Source: JAGLWW01 sp964640225
GTDB lineage: Archaea; Aenigmatarchaeota; Aenigmatarchaeia; PWEA01; JAGHBM01
Direction of reading: 5' to 3'
DNA: 64,000 bases
Assembly (NCBI GenBank): GCA_964640225.1
Contig: CAZXFI010000001.1
Location: 124,001-188,000 of the forward strand
Of this stretch, positions 1 to 8,900 are shown in pieces (positions within the stretch are counted from its first letter, which is position 1; every line of letters starts with the position of its first letter). The translations under genes were made by a program, and so were the position numbers. The notes beneath the pieces are model-generated. The model ran no database searches and was not told the origin of the DNA. It saw only the letters and a list, made by a program, of their open reading frames with translations.

Positions 1-2134
1 GATTGGTGAATACATGCTCCTCGCTTTTGTTCACCTCCTCCCAGTCCGTGCCGTTATTTGCGGAGAGGTAGTATCTTATGCCCTGGCCTGTGTCGCTTGC
101 CCATAGAGTAGCTTTTGCTATGTTCTGGGTGGAAAAGGTACCGGAAACAGCGTAGCCAGGCCAATGCGTTTCCTCCTCCCCGATTGAATAGTCCGGGGGA
201 TTCCCGATTCCCTGCTCCCTGTAGGCGTCCCTGGAAACCTCTCCGTAGGAGGAGTTGCGGAAAAGGTACACGTAATAGGTTAGGTTCAACCCGGAAATGT
301 CCGTGAAATGCCACCACTCGCTGATTCTGAAGCCGTTCCAGTTCTCATCCAGCATCCTGATTTTGTTGAAACTGCTCATCTGCGAGGTGTTGGGGAACAT
401 GACAGCAAAAGTGTTGTCCGAATTCATGTCCTCCTTGACGGCGTACCAGTAGCCCCCCAGTTCAGACTTCAGGTAATCCCTGCTGTAACCCGAGGGCAGG
501 CCTGCCTGAGAAGCTCCGCACACGTTGGTTATGAGATGGGTGGTGTTTTCAAATGCTATACAGTGGTATCCGTTGCTGGGCCAGTCTACCAGCATGTACC
601 ACGAAACATTCACGGAGGGCGAATCCGTGTCAAACTCGTCCCTTACCTTGTAGTAGGGTTTGTCGTCAAAGAAAATAAAATACCTCGTGTCGCTCACCGA
701 GTCTCCCTCTATAACGCCGCTCCAGTTTGACTTTATTACCGTGGCCAAGGGCCCCTCGTCCGTTACCTCGTAGCTGTAGGTGGACTGGCCCATTGTGTAG
801 TTGTCCTTTCCAGTGGGGTTGTTGTTGTAAAGTATGTTTGAGGTCTTGGGAGGCACGTCCTGCCCGTTTGTCACCGAAAGAATATCAGTCGCCTGTGATA
901 AGGGATAACCCACATCCGCCGAGGTCCCGCCTCCCGTGTATTCAACGTAATAATCGCCTGTTATCTGAAAATAACCGGAGCCCGCGGCCAGGCCCGGAGA
1001 GTCTTCGGGATAACCGGGGTACTGGGCATAGGAATTGTTGTAATAGACGTAATAGGTTTCCGTGGAGCCGTTTTCTATGCTTACCTCAAACAGCACCCTG
1101 GCTTCCTGGCACTTTTCCTGGTACACCTCCCCGAAAACCTGGGAAGGCATCTCGTTCCCCAGGGAATCCGTGACCCTTATCTCCCTGCTGCAGTTTTCCG
1201 CGGAATTCCCGAAATCCAGGGGCAAGTCCACGGTGTAGTTAGTGAGATTGGAATTCTGGCCGTTGGTTATGTTTATCTCCCTTCTCTTTCCCCAGCTGTA
1301 GTTCCACCAGTCAAGCACCAGGTTTCCGTCCTCTACCGTAGCGTTTACAAGCGTTTCAAAATCGGATTCCGAGTCTATCGGGTTGTAAATCACGGAATAT
1401 GCCTGCTCGTTCAGGCTTATGTCGGCCTTTACAAAGTCTGATTTTGCGCTTAAAACGTAGGTTATGCTGTAATTGAATCCGGAATCCAGCGTAAGGCTCA
1501 CCTTTATTCTTCCCATGCCAAGGTGGCTTCCTGAATCCAGAAGTTCGGTGTAGCCCGTGCCTGAAGACGAGTTCTCCATATCCAGTATGCTTACCTGCGA
1601 GCCGTTGGGCGTTACGTTGAAACCGGAATCCTTTATCCACAGCTTTTTGATTAGTTTCCCCGTGTCAAGGCTTTCCGGGCTTGTGATGTTGCCTGTCTTG
1701 TTTACTGCAAAAAGCACGCGGGAGTTTTCCAGGACAAGCTCCTTCTTTCCGTCGCCCGTGACATCGGCCTCGTAAGCCCTCACGTCTGCTCCCGTGGATA
1801 TCACAATGTCTCCCTCTCTTTTCCACATGCCTTTGGAAAAAAGCTCGTGCTCGCTTTCCATTTCATAAATCACCGAGTTGTCCGCCGAGGAAACCTTGTA
1901 TTCCCCCTTGCCCACGGTTATGCCTATTTTCCTGGAACTCCCGTTGCCCTCGTAAGAGACCTCTTTCACGGCGGAATTTATCCTGTGCATGGAATTTTTT
2001 GCCTCGGAAAAGCTTGAAAATTCCTCTGTTTTTTCCAGGAGCGGGCTGCCAACTCTCAGAACCAGAGCTATTGAAGCCATGGAAACAGCGACAATCAGAA
2101 TCAGGGACATCATGGGGCTTATTCCTTTGCGCAT
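1..2134 (-). CDS. Pilin-anchored secreted protein with DUF2341-type domain, 3' end outside window
   Basis: A long minus-strand frame begins at an ATG at 2134 and runs off the left edge, about 711 codons visible. It opens with MRKGISPMMSLILIVAVSMA, a class III signal of the archaeal pilin type: a basic residue and glycine before the cleavage site, then a hydrophobic helix. The middle reads WWNYSWGKRREINITNGQ, the opening of a DUF2341 (concanavalin-like) domain also present in the adhesin at 5993-9742. The visible C-terminal part has a beta-sandwich flavour (LWASDTGQGIRYYLSANNG). It is probably displayed on the cell surface or pilus. No Shine-Dalgarno precedes the start, but an A+T-rich TATA-like stretch lies about 25 nt upstream, so a leaderless transcript is likely. 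Only overlapping frames are otherwise open here. Confidence 0.8.
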   Translation of the reverse strand, partial: MRKGISPMMSLILIVAVSMASIALVLRVGSPLLEKTEEFSSFSEAKNSMHRINSAVKEVSYEGNGSSRKIGITVGKGEYKVSSADNSVIYEMESEHELFSKGMWKREGDIVISTGADVRAYEADVTGDGKKELVLENSRVLFAVNKTGNITSPESLDTGKLIKKLWIKDSGFNVTPNGSQVSILDMENSSSGTGYTELLDSGSHLGMGRIKVSLTLDSGFNYSITYVLSAKSDFVKADISLNEQAYSVIYNPIDSESDFETLVNATVEDGNLVLDWWNYSWGKRREINITNGQNSNLTNYTVDLPLDFGNSAENCSREIRVTDSLGNEMPSQVFGEVYQEKCQEARVLFEVSIENGSTETYYVYYNNSYAQYPGYPEDSPGLAAGSGYFQITGDYYVEYTGGGTSADVGYPLSQATDILSVTNGQDVPPKTSNILYNNNPTGKDNYTMGQSTYSYEVTDEGPLATVIKSNWSGVIEGDSVSDTRYFIFFDDKPYYKVRDEFDTDSPSVNVSWYMLVDWPSNGYHCIAFENTTHLITNVCGASQAGLPSGYSRDYLKSELGGYWYAVKEDMNSDNTFAVMFPNTSQMSSFNKIRMLDENWNGFRISEWWHFTDISGLNLTYYVYLFRNSSYGEVSRDAYREQGIGNPPDYSIGEEETHWPGYAVSGTFSTQNIAKATLWASDTGQGIRYYLSANNGTDWEEVNKSEEHVFTN

Positions 2135-2164
2135 GATAATAATTGGTGGCCAGATATTAAAAAA

Positions 2165-2656
2165 TCAAAGAACGCTGAAAAGGATTTCCGGCCCGCCGCC
2201 TGAGGTGCCGTTGTTCTTTACAACGAAATTATGGTAACCCGAGGACCATCTTTCATCCGTTGCTATGTCAACGCTCGTGTAGTTAAGCTTTATTCTGACT
2301 GTGTGATTGTCAAAAAACTCCATGAAAAGGTCTCCTTCCGTTAAGGTGCCCGGGGAGAAAAGCTCCTGGTCACTGTTCATTACGAAAAAAACAGAATCCG
2401 AGGCCGACGAAATCCTGTACTCGCCCCCGCTCACGGAAAAGGAAAGCTTCCTTGAAGAGCCCTCGCCCTCAAAGGCCACCACTCTGATAGCCGAATTTAT
2501 TGAGTTTAAAACGCCTTTAGCCTCCGTCACCATGGCATACCCCTCCACCTTCTCGTAAGAGCCGCTCCAGGACCTGAAAACCAGGACGGTTGCCGCCACG
2601 GAAATTGCCACAACAAGCATGAAGGCTATGAAGGGGCTTATGCCTTTGCTGAACAT
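2165..2656 (-). CDS. Archaeal type IV pilin-like protein
   Basis: This 163-residue protein begins MFSKGISPFIAFMLVVAIS, a class III prepilin signal with the KG|ISP cleavage site followed by a hydrophobic helix that would form the filament core. The rest is a beta-rich extracellular head with several N-glycosylation sequons (NHT, NYT, NGT). A Shine-Dalgarno (GAGGT) lies just before the ATG. The upstream pilin ends 9 nt before, so the two are co-transcribed. It is a filament subunit or minor pilin; which of the two cannot be told from sequence. Confidence 0.8.
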   Translation of the reverse strand: MFSKGISPFIAFMLVVAISVAATVLVFRSWSGSYEKVEGYAMVTEAKGVLNSINSAIRVVAFEGEGSSRKLSFSVSGGEYRISSASDSVFFVMNSDQELFSPGTLTEGDLFMEFFDNHTVRIKLNYTSVDIATDERWSSGYHNFVVKNNGTSGGGPEILFSVL

Positions 2657-2665
2657 GGAATTACC

Positions 2666-3127
2666 TCAACAGTCATCTATATCCGTGCCCTGAATTTCGT
2701 CCCTTGCATCAGTGGGGCAGGTGCCGGAATAGAATATCACCCTGCTTATCTCGCTGCAGTTTCCAACGTGGGTTTCGTTGTAAAAAACCTCAACGTCCCC
2801 GGGAGCCAGCGTGGTGCTGGGGGCCACCCTGAGAGTTGAAGCGGTGTTGTTGGCGTATATCACGACAACCCTGAAATCCGAAAGGTCTTCGCTGTCTGTG
2901 TTTTCCACGATAAAAGAAAGCTTGGTGCCGGATTCGTTCCAGTCCGCGTCGCTTATCCTCAGGTTGGCATAGGAACACCTTATATCCTCCTCGCCCTTCT
3001 GCCTTATTTCCTCGGTCCTTTCCTTGGAAAAGGATACGAGCCACCCGGATAGAATACCGCCCACTGCTATTACAAAGGCTATGAGAAGTATGGTTGCTAT
3101 AAGGGGTGATATTCCTTTGGGGGCCAT
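2666..3127 (-). CDS. Archaeal type IV pilin-like protein
   Basis: This 153-residue protein begins MAPKGISPLIATILLIAFVI, the archaellin/pilin N-terminal signature with a prepilin peptidase site after KG. The head contains four cysteines (CSYA, NCSE, GTCP and the C-terminal DDC) that could form two disulfides. A TATA-like stretch about 27 nt before the ATG and no Shine-Dalgarno suggest a leaderless internal promoter. The N-terminus closely resembles the neighbour at 3156-3623, so the two are likely paralogs. Confidence 0.85.
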   Translation of the reverse strand: MAPKGISPLIATILLIAFVIAVGGILSGWLVSFSKERTEEIRQKGEEDIRCSYANLRISDADWNESGTKLSFIVENTDSEDLSDFRVVVIYANNTASTLRVAPSTTLAPGDVEVFYNETHVGNCSEISRVIFYSGTCPTDARDEIQGTDIDDC

Positions 3128-3155
3128 GAATAATATTTGTAATCCAATAAATAAA

Positions 3156-3623
3156 TTAGCAATTGAACTTTCCCGAAGAGTAAATGCAGGTAAAAATTGA
3201 CTCCCTGGGGCAGTAAAGGCTCCTTACCTGCAGCTTTTCCGGGGTGTCCGTGACGTTATAGGCCGTGAAAGTGTGGAAATCCCCTGTCTTGAGGGTTATA
3301 TTGGCCTCCTCCGGATTCAGAGTGCTTATGTTTACATCCGAATAGTAAACCAGGAACTGGAACTCGGAAAGGTCCACTTTTCCCATGTTCCACAGCACTG
3401 CGACTATCTTCTCATCACTCTCGTCGTAAACCGCGGTTTCCACCTGCAGGTTCGCATTCTGGCAGTTTGAAGCTATTTCCTCCCCGGCCCTCGTGAACTC
3501 CTCGGTCTGCTCCTTGGCAAAGGAGGTGGACCAGGAGGCCAGGAAAGTGGCCACTGTTATCGTGAAAGCTATCAAAAGAATGGCTGCTATAAGGGGACTT
3601 ATACCTTTTCTTGACATAAACAT
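3156..3623 (-). CDS. Archaeal type IV pilin-like protein
   Basis: This 155-residue protein has the signal MFMSRKGISPLIAAILLIAF, the hallmark of archaeal pilins and archaellins. Four cysteines in the head (NCQN, LYC, TCIY, NC) suggest two disulfides, as in the paralog just downstream. A GGTGGAG Shine-Dalgarno supports the ATG at 3623; the ATG at 3617 is also possible. A TATA-like TATTTAAATA sits just upstream, so the pilin genes may have their own promoter, separate from the pseudopilin block. Confidence 0.85.
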   Translation of the reverse strand: MFMSRKGISPLIAAILLIAFTITVATFLASWSTSFAKEQTEEFTRAGEEIASNCQNANLQVETAVYDESDEKIVAVLWNMGKVDLSEFQFLVYYSDVNISTLNPEEANITLKTGDFHTFTAYNVTDTPEKLQVRSLYCPRESIFTCIYSSGKFNC

Positions 3624-3663
3624 TTAGTTTTCTCCACCTTTATTTAAATAGGTTTCAAAAAAC

Positions 3664-4251
3664 CTAACCCTTGCCCGAAATCTGGAACCTGTCGCTTATG
3701 TAAGAGCCGTCATACTTCATTCTGAAGTCGTAAAAAACCGTAACGTATCTTGAAGGACCGGCCCTGGCGCTGAAGGTCCTGTTTGCATCCCCGGACTCGG
3801 AGCCGGTGTAGCTTACGTTTATTTCAAACATTTCTTCCGCGCCGGGGGAATGGGTGAAATTGACGTAACCGCTTTCCCCCTCGCCCAGTGAACCCGGGGA
3901 ATCGGTTTCATCGGTAAGGTTCTGGCTCACCTGCACGTTTTCCATACTCTCGTTAAGGAGGTTTACCAGGGTTATGTTGAGGCTGGTTCCCTTGAAATCC
4001 GATATTGAGTAGAAGATATCCACGTCCCTGTCGCTCTTCAGGAATTCTGAAAACCTGTAAACCGCGCTGTAGTTGTCCTTCCATATCGCTATTTCCCCGG
4101 ACCTCCTTAGCTCGTTCCTGATGTTGTCAAAAATGTTTATGTTGGAAGTATCGGAAAACTCGTAGCTTCCCGTGTAGGACATTTCAACCTTGATAAGGAA
4201 CAAAACCAAGACCATTATAATCGCCGTTATTATCAGAACCTGACCTTTCAT
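3664..4251 (-). CDS. Pseudopilin-like secreted protein
   Basis: The chosen start (ATG at 4251) overlaps the stop of the upstream gene by 4 nt in an ATGA arrangement. The longer open frame upstream is an antisense-frame shadow of that gene. The 195-residue product begins MKGQVLIITAIIMVLVLFLI, a short basic segment followed by one hydrophobic helix, then a glycosylation-rich extracellular domain. It has no close family name that I recognise. Its position among pilin-like genes suggests a minor pseudopilin or assembly protein of the pilus. Confidence 0.7.
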   Translation of the reverse strand: MKGQVLIITAIIMVLVLFLIKVEMSYTGSYEFSDTSNINIFDNIRNELRRSGEIAIWKDNYSAVYRFSEFLKSDRDVDIFYSISDFKGTSLNITLVNLLNESMENVQVSQNLTDETDSPGSLGEGESGYVNFTHSPGAEEMFEINVSYTGSESGDANRTFSARAGPSRYVTVFYDFRMKYDGSYISDRFQISGKG

Positions 4252-4631
4252 TGCAACCACATGCTTAACTTGACCTTTAGCGGGTCCGGGTTCACGTCCC
4301 CGGCTATAAAATAGCTTGAAACTATCACAGTTCGGTTTTCCGGAAGTGACGCCGGCGTGCAGGATGCCCTGCATACCTGGACCGTGTAGTTCATGCCGGC
4401 CAGGCACTCCGACAAACCCGCCTCTATTCCCGAGCTGTCATCACCTAAGGCCATGGGCCTCAAAACCGCGTTTTCATCCAGGGATTTCAGGCAGTAATAA
4501 CCCCTTTCCGATACGCCTATGCTGTAAGTGTCATCTGCAGGCGCCCTGAAGAAAAAAAGCAGGGCCGTGACTACAAGAAGCCCTGCTATAACCGCTTCCA
4601 GGGTGAAAGACATTCCCTTATTTCCATACAT
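4248..4631 (-). CDS. Pseudopilin-like protein
   Basis: This 127-residue protein starts MYGNKGMSFTLEAVIAGLLV, resembling a prepilin signal (KGMSFTLE, where the glutamate recalls Glu5 of classical type IV pilins) followed by a hydrophobic helix. The small head has four cysteines (YYC, SEC, QVC, ASC). It overlaps the preceding gene by 14 nt and the following one by 4 nt, so translation is probably coupled. A minor pilin role is inferred. Confidence 0.75.
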   Translation of the reverse strand: MYGNKGMSFTLEAVIAGLLVVTALLFFFRAPADDTYSIGVSERGYYCLKSLDENAVLRPMALGDDSSGIEAGLSECLAGMNYTVQVCRASCTPASLPENRTVIVSSYFIAGDVNPDPLKVKLSMWLQ

Positions 4632-5433
4632 AAGTTACCGCGCTCACGCTCTCTACATGGCCTGTTGAATTCTGAAGAAGCACTTTCTTCCTGTTTACCC
4701 CCGTGTTCCTGTCCGTGAGTTCGTAGCCGTAGTGCCAGGCTCCCCCGGTTTTTTCCACCGCCAGCCTAAAGGGACAGTCAACCCCGAACTTTTCCCTGGC
4801 CTCCTTCAGTTCCATGTCGGCCAGCGCGTTCATCTTTGATGTGGTCAGGCCCGTGTATCTCTGCGGGCTTATCTGGGTTACGTTCAATGTGTTGTTGGTT
4901 TCAGGAAGGGATCCGTAGCCGAAATTTGTCTCGTTGTCCCTTGAATAGAATATGTGAATTATTTTTTCCCCGTAAGAAGGCACGGAAACGTTGAAAGTCA
5001 CGTTAACTTCATCCAGAAAACCGTCCCCGTCCGAGTCCGTCACGTCTTTCAGCTCCGCCTCAAGGGTCTGGTTTCCGTCGTAAACCACTATTGAGCCGTT
5101 GTAGGCATTCTCGCCGGTTTCTATGTAGGCGAATCCCGTGACCCCGCTGTTGTCGGTGCCGTTCCACTCCTCCAGATGGAGGTCAACCCTGTATATACAG
5201 GAGCCCAGGCTGGGCTTCACGGAATTTCCGGACCACTGCCACTCTTCCGGAATGCCCTGGTCGTTGAAAACCGTGTCGCTGAGCCCCTTTGCCAGGTGCT
5301 TGATTTCAAGGGACATACCCGTGTTCAACACTGGCTGGAGGAAATGGGACGAGTACAGCACGCTCAGGAAAACCACGAACATGGTTATGACCACGGCGAA
5401 AACAAGGTCTATCTGGTTGAAACCTTTCCTCAT
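4618..5433 (-). CDS. Pseudopilin-like secreted beta-rich protein
   Basis: The 271-residue product begins MRKGFNQIDLVFAVVITMFV, a basic N-terminus with a glycine before a hydrophobic helix, like archaeal pseudopilins. A beta-rich domain follows, with an acidic DSDGDGFLDE stretch near residue 135 that resembles a calcium-binding loop (seen in sequence; function inferred). A GGAGAGG Shine-Dalgarno supports the start. It overlaps the upstream gene by 4 nt (ATGA), and is probably part of the same surface complex. Confidence 0.7.
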   Translation of the reverse strand: MRKGFNQIDLVFAVVITMFVVFLSVLYSSHFLQPVLNTGMSLEIKHLAKGLSDTVFNDQGIPEEWQWSGNSVKPSLGSCIYRVDLHLEEWNGTDNSGVTGFAYIETGENAYNGSIVVYDGNQTLEAELKDVTDSDGDGFLDEVNVTFNVSVPSYGEKIIHIFYSRDNETNFGYGSLPETNNTLNVTQISPQRYTGLTTSKMNALADMELKEAREKFGVDCPFRLAVEKTGGAWHYGYELTDRNTGVNRKKVLLQNSTGHVESVSAVTYVWK

Positions 5434-5990
5434 AAGAACCTCTCCATTTTTACGTAATCCCTTACATCCCCGTTTTCCATGCCCCTCAGGTAGGAAAGCT
5501 TTATCTTGGTGGCCCTTCTCACGGAACCGCCTGCCTCAACGGAGACCACGTTATAAATCGGGTAAACGAAAACCGCCGAGGGCTTTCCCTCAGTTTCTAT
5601 CCTTACGCGGGTGTAGGGCCTGTCATCCTGGTAGCTTTCCTCGTCCCCCAGGCTTCCATCTATCCAGAGGTCGCCGTGGTTTTCCAGGCTAATGATGTAG
5701 TTGTTTCCGGATATGCTTTCCGGTATGTTCAGGTAAACCTCGGAAAGGGTTGTATTTTTACCTTCTTCCGGCTCGTAATCCGACTGCCTGTAGTTGTCGT
5801 AAAGCCTGATAACGCTGTCCGCCACCCTCTGGGATAGGATTCTGGCTTGGGACTGCTGGGATTCCTCTTTTACGGAAAAATAGTAGTTGTACATCTCAAC
5901 CGAAACCCCTATCATCACCACGAAGAGTATGGCTATCGCTATGACATGGGAAATGAAAACCGAAACTCCCTTTGACGAACATTCCTTCAT
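5430..5990 (-). CDS. Pseudopilin-like protein
   Basis: This 186-residue protein has a short cytoplasmic N-terminus (MKECSSKGVSVF), a hydrophobic helix of about 20 residues, then a soluble domain ending in basic residues. The SKGVSVF sequence could be a class III cleavage site. It starts 2 nt after the stop of the large adhesin and overlaps the next gene by 4 nt, so the adhesin and the four pseudopilins form one translational unit. Its exact role is unknown. Confidence 0.7.
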   Translation of the reverse strand: MKECSSKGVSVFISHVIAIAILFVVMIGVSVEMYNYYFSVKEESQQSQARILSQRVADSVIRLYDNYRQSDYEPEEGKNTTLSEVYLNIPESISGNNYIISLENHGDLWIDGSLGDEESYQDDRPYTRVRIETEGKPSAVFVYPIYNVVSVEAGGSVRRATKIKLSYLRGMENGDVRDYVKMERFL

Positions 5991-5992
5991 TT

Positions 5993-8900
5993 TTACAACC
6001 TGAAATAATGTTTTAGGTAGGAATTATAAGAGCCTTTCGCGGCCGTTATGTTGGCCAGGTATCTCCTGTTTTTCTCCAAATCCGCCTGCAGAATTATAAA
6101 ATAGGAACCGGAAGAGTCAGTTGTGTTTGACTGCTCCCCGACCAATTTCTCCCCGTCGTAAATCCTTGCAGTTACCGTGGCCCCAGAAACAGGGGTGGCG
6201 TTGTCCCAGAAAAGAATTTTTCCTGTCAGGTTGTGCAGGATTGACCCGTTGACCGTAACGAAAACGTAGGTGCCGGAAACATTCCAGTTGCCTGACGTGT
6301 CGTTGGCGTAGAATTTCCAGGCAACCGTAGCCCCCACGGTGCTGTTCACGGTCTTGGTAATGTTGGACCAGTCCTCCGTTCCCCCGGAGGGGAAGGCTGA
6401 CCAGCTGTCGTTCTGCCACCCCCCGGTGCCAGAAAAAACACTGAAGTTAAGGTCATCGTTGTCGTCGTACGTCCCCGAGCAGCATGTCTGGGCCCCCTCG
6501 CATCCGGTCCAGGACTCAATGCACCTGACCGAATGGTTGCCTTCAATGCTGTCCACGGCAAAGGTTGCACTCTTGTTCTCAAAGCCCGTGCATGTCTGGC
6601 TGCCCGAACCGGAGTTGCAGTTGCCGTAGGCTATGTTCACCCACCCCGTTCCGTTGCTGTAGGCTATGGAATATTCCGTTCCGGGAGAGTAGCAGCACAC
6701 ATTGCATTTCACTTCCACGACATCTCCGAAGACGAACGAAGTGCCGTTTATGTAAATATCCTCCAGGTGCATCCAGTCGTTGCTTGTGCCGTCCTGGCAT
6801 CCGTCCGCGGTAGCGTCCGTTCCGTTCTCGTTCTTTCCGCTGCACGCGACCCCGGAGGAGCTTCCCGAGCCGTCCGCGTTGCACGACTTGCTGGTGTAAT
6901 CTTCATTCCCGGAGGCGCAATGCGTCCCGTTCCATGTGCCGTTGCACAGGCTGAACACGTAGCCGTCCAGTCCGCCGTCGGTCCATCTTAAACTAAAAAG
7001 CACGGGCTCCCCAGCGTAGGTGGAATTGGTGGAATGCTCCCAGTACTTCGGAGGCGTGACATCGTAAGTAAAATAAACCGAGGCGTTGAAGCCCATGTCT
7101 CCAGAAGAATCGTTGCAGTAAACGTAAAGGCGGTGGGTTCCCTGAGGAATTGAATCTATGGAGTACCACCAGACTGTTCCTGAGCCGGACATGGTTGTGT
7201 TTGAGCCTGTATCGTTTAGGTTCCAACCGCACCACACCGCGGTTTCATTCGTGGTTATGTTAAGGTCTATGGGCAACGAGTTGTACGTTACGTTCTGCGG
7301 GTTCACCACGGTTATTCCCGGTGGAGCCAGGTTTGCCGTGACGAAGGTGAAATTTTCCGAGGCGTTCCAGTTGTCGCTTGTATCGTTGGCGTAAACTTTC
7401 CACCACACGGTGGCCCCGACTTCCCCAGTCACTTCCCTGGTGACGTTGGACCAGTCCTCCATGCCTCCTGACGGGAAAGAACTCCACGAGTCGTTAACCC
7501 AGGCACCTCCCAAGCAGTCCTGCTCCTCCCCGAGGGATACGGACTCGGATGAATTGTATTTTGAGACGAAAACCCAGTAAACGTGAAACTCCTGCCAGGA
7601 ATCGTCGCAACCGTAGTTGCTTCCCTCCGAGTACAGCTTAAGGTAGCTGGGGCTCCCGCTTACCCAGGCAAACTCGTTCTGCCCGTTGCAGTTGTGTCCC
7701 CCAAGCCTGAAAGCCTGGTAGCGCACGCCCAGTGGGTTTACGTAAAGGTTTGATGATTTCACCAGGCTCCCGTCTGACGCGTCCCACACCCTCAGCCCGG
7801 TCTGGGTGGAATTGAAAAACTGCTCCATGTTGTAAGTTTCGCTCTCAGTTATCCAGAATCCGGTCCCGTCAACGGCGCTTCCCGTGTCGTTCCTGGCGTA
7901 GAACTTGCATTCCGGGTGGGTCTGATCGGCCCCCCCGTCCGTGTTGGTCCTTGTCCAGTGATTCAGGCTGTTGTTCACATACATGTCCGGCCCGGAGTTG
8001 TTGCTCAGCCCCATTGATATGGTGTTGTGTGCCCAGTTTCTCGAGTATATGTCATTTATCTTGACTTCCATTATTAGCCTTGCGCTGCCCATTTCCAGCC
8101 CCATGTCCCTTGAATAGAAATCATCGTTCCCGCTCGCCTCGTAATCCCACTCCCCGTCGGTGTCCGCGGAGAAATCGTCAAAAAGTTCAAAAACCTCGGT
8201 GCCGTTGCTTTTTGGCTCCGCATCCGTGTAGTTGTAGTAAACGGAATAAACCTGTGTGGAGGAGTTGTCCCCCCGGAACCAGACCACGGACTCGCTCGTT
8301 TCGTTCCATTCCTCTATCCAGTAAGGCATTTCCTGGCCGCCCCCGGCGCAGGAGGAGTTCACTATCCTCACGTCAGAGCCGTCGTCGTTTGAAAGGGAGT
8401 AGTTGAAGCTGGTCGTGTTAAGCACGAGCCTGTGCTGGTAGTCGTTCATGGGATTTACCGTTATATTCCTGCACTTCCGGAAAGAGGAGTTCCACCAGCC
8501 CTGTGACAGGTATGTCTCGTTGTACATGCTGAAAACATAGCCGCTCAGTCCGCCGTCAGTCCACCTTAGCCTGAACTCAACAGGCTCTCCCGCGAGCGTG
8601 GAGTTGGTTGAGTTGTCCCAGTACTTCGGAGGCTCTTCGTCCTTTTCCACCTTTATCTCGTGCTCCGAACCCAGGAGTACGGTAAACTGGGAAAGGGTTC
8701 CGTTTTCATCCGTTTCCAGTCCGTAAGTCAGCACGGAATTGTTGTAAACATTGTAATACGTATCGGGGAGCAGCCCGCTGATGTTGTACGTGGCAACAAC
8801 GCCCTTGCCGCTGATGTTGGTTTCGTTCCACTGGACAAGAGTCTGGTTTATGTTCAAAAAATCTCTTTCAAGGATGGATGGCTTGTTTACTGTCGTGTTC

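Noticed and set aside
4252..4407. N-terminal extension of the pseudopilin at 3664-4251
   Set aside because: It overlaps the preceding gene in another frame; the signal-like MKGQVLIITA start at 4251 and the ATGA overlap favour the short form.
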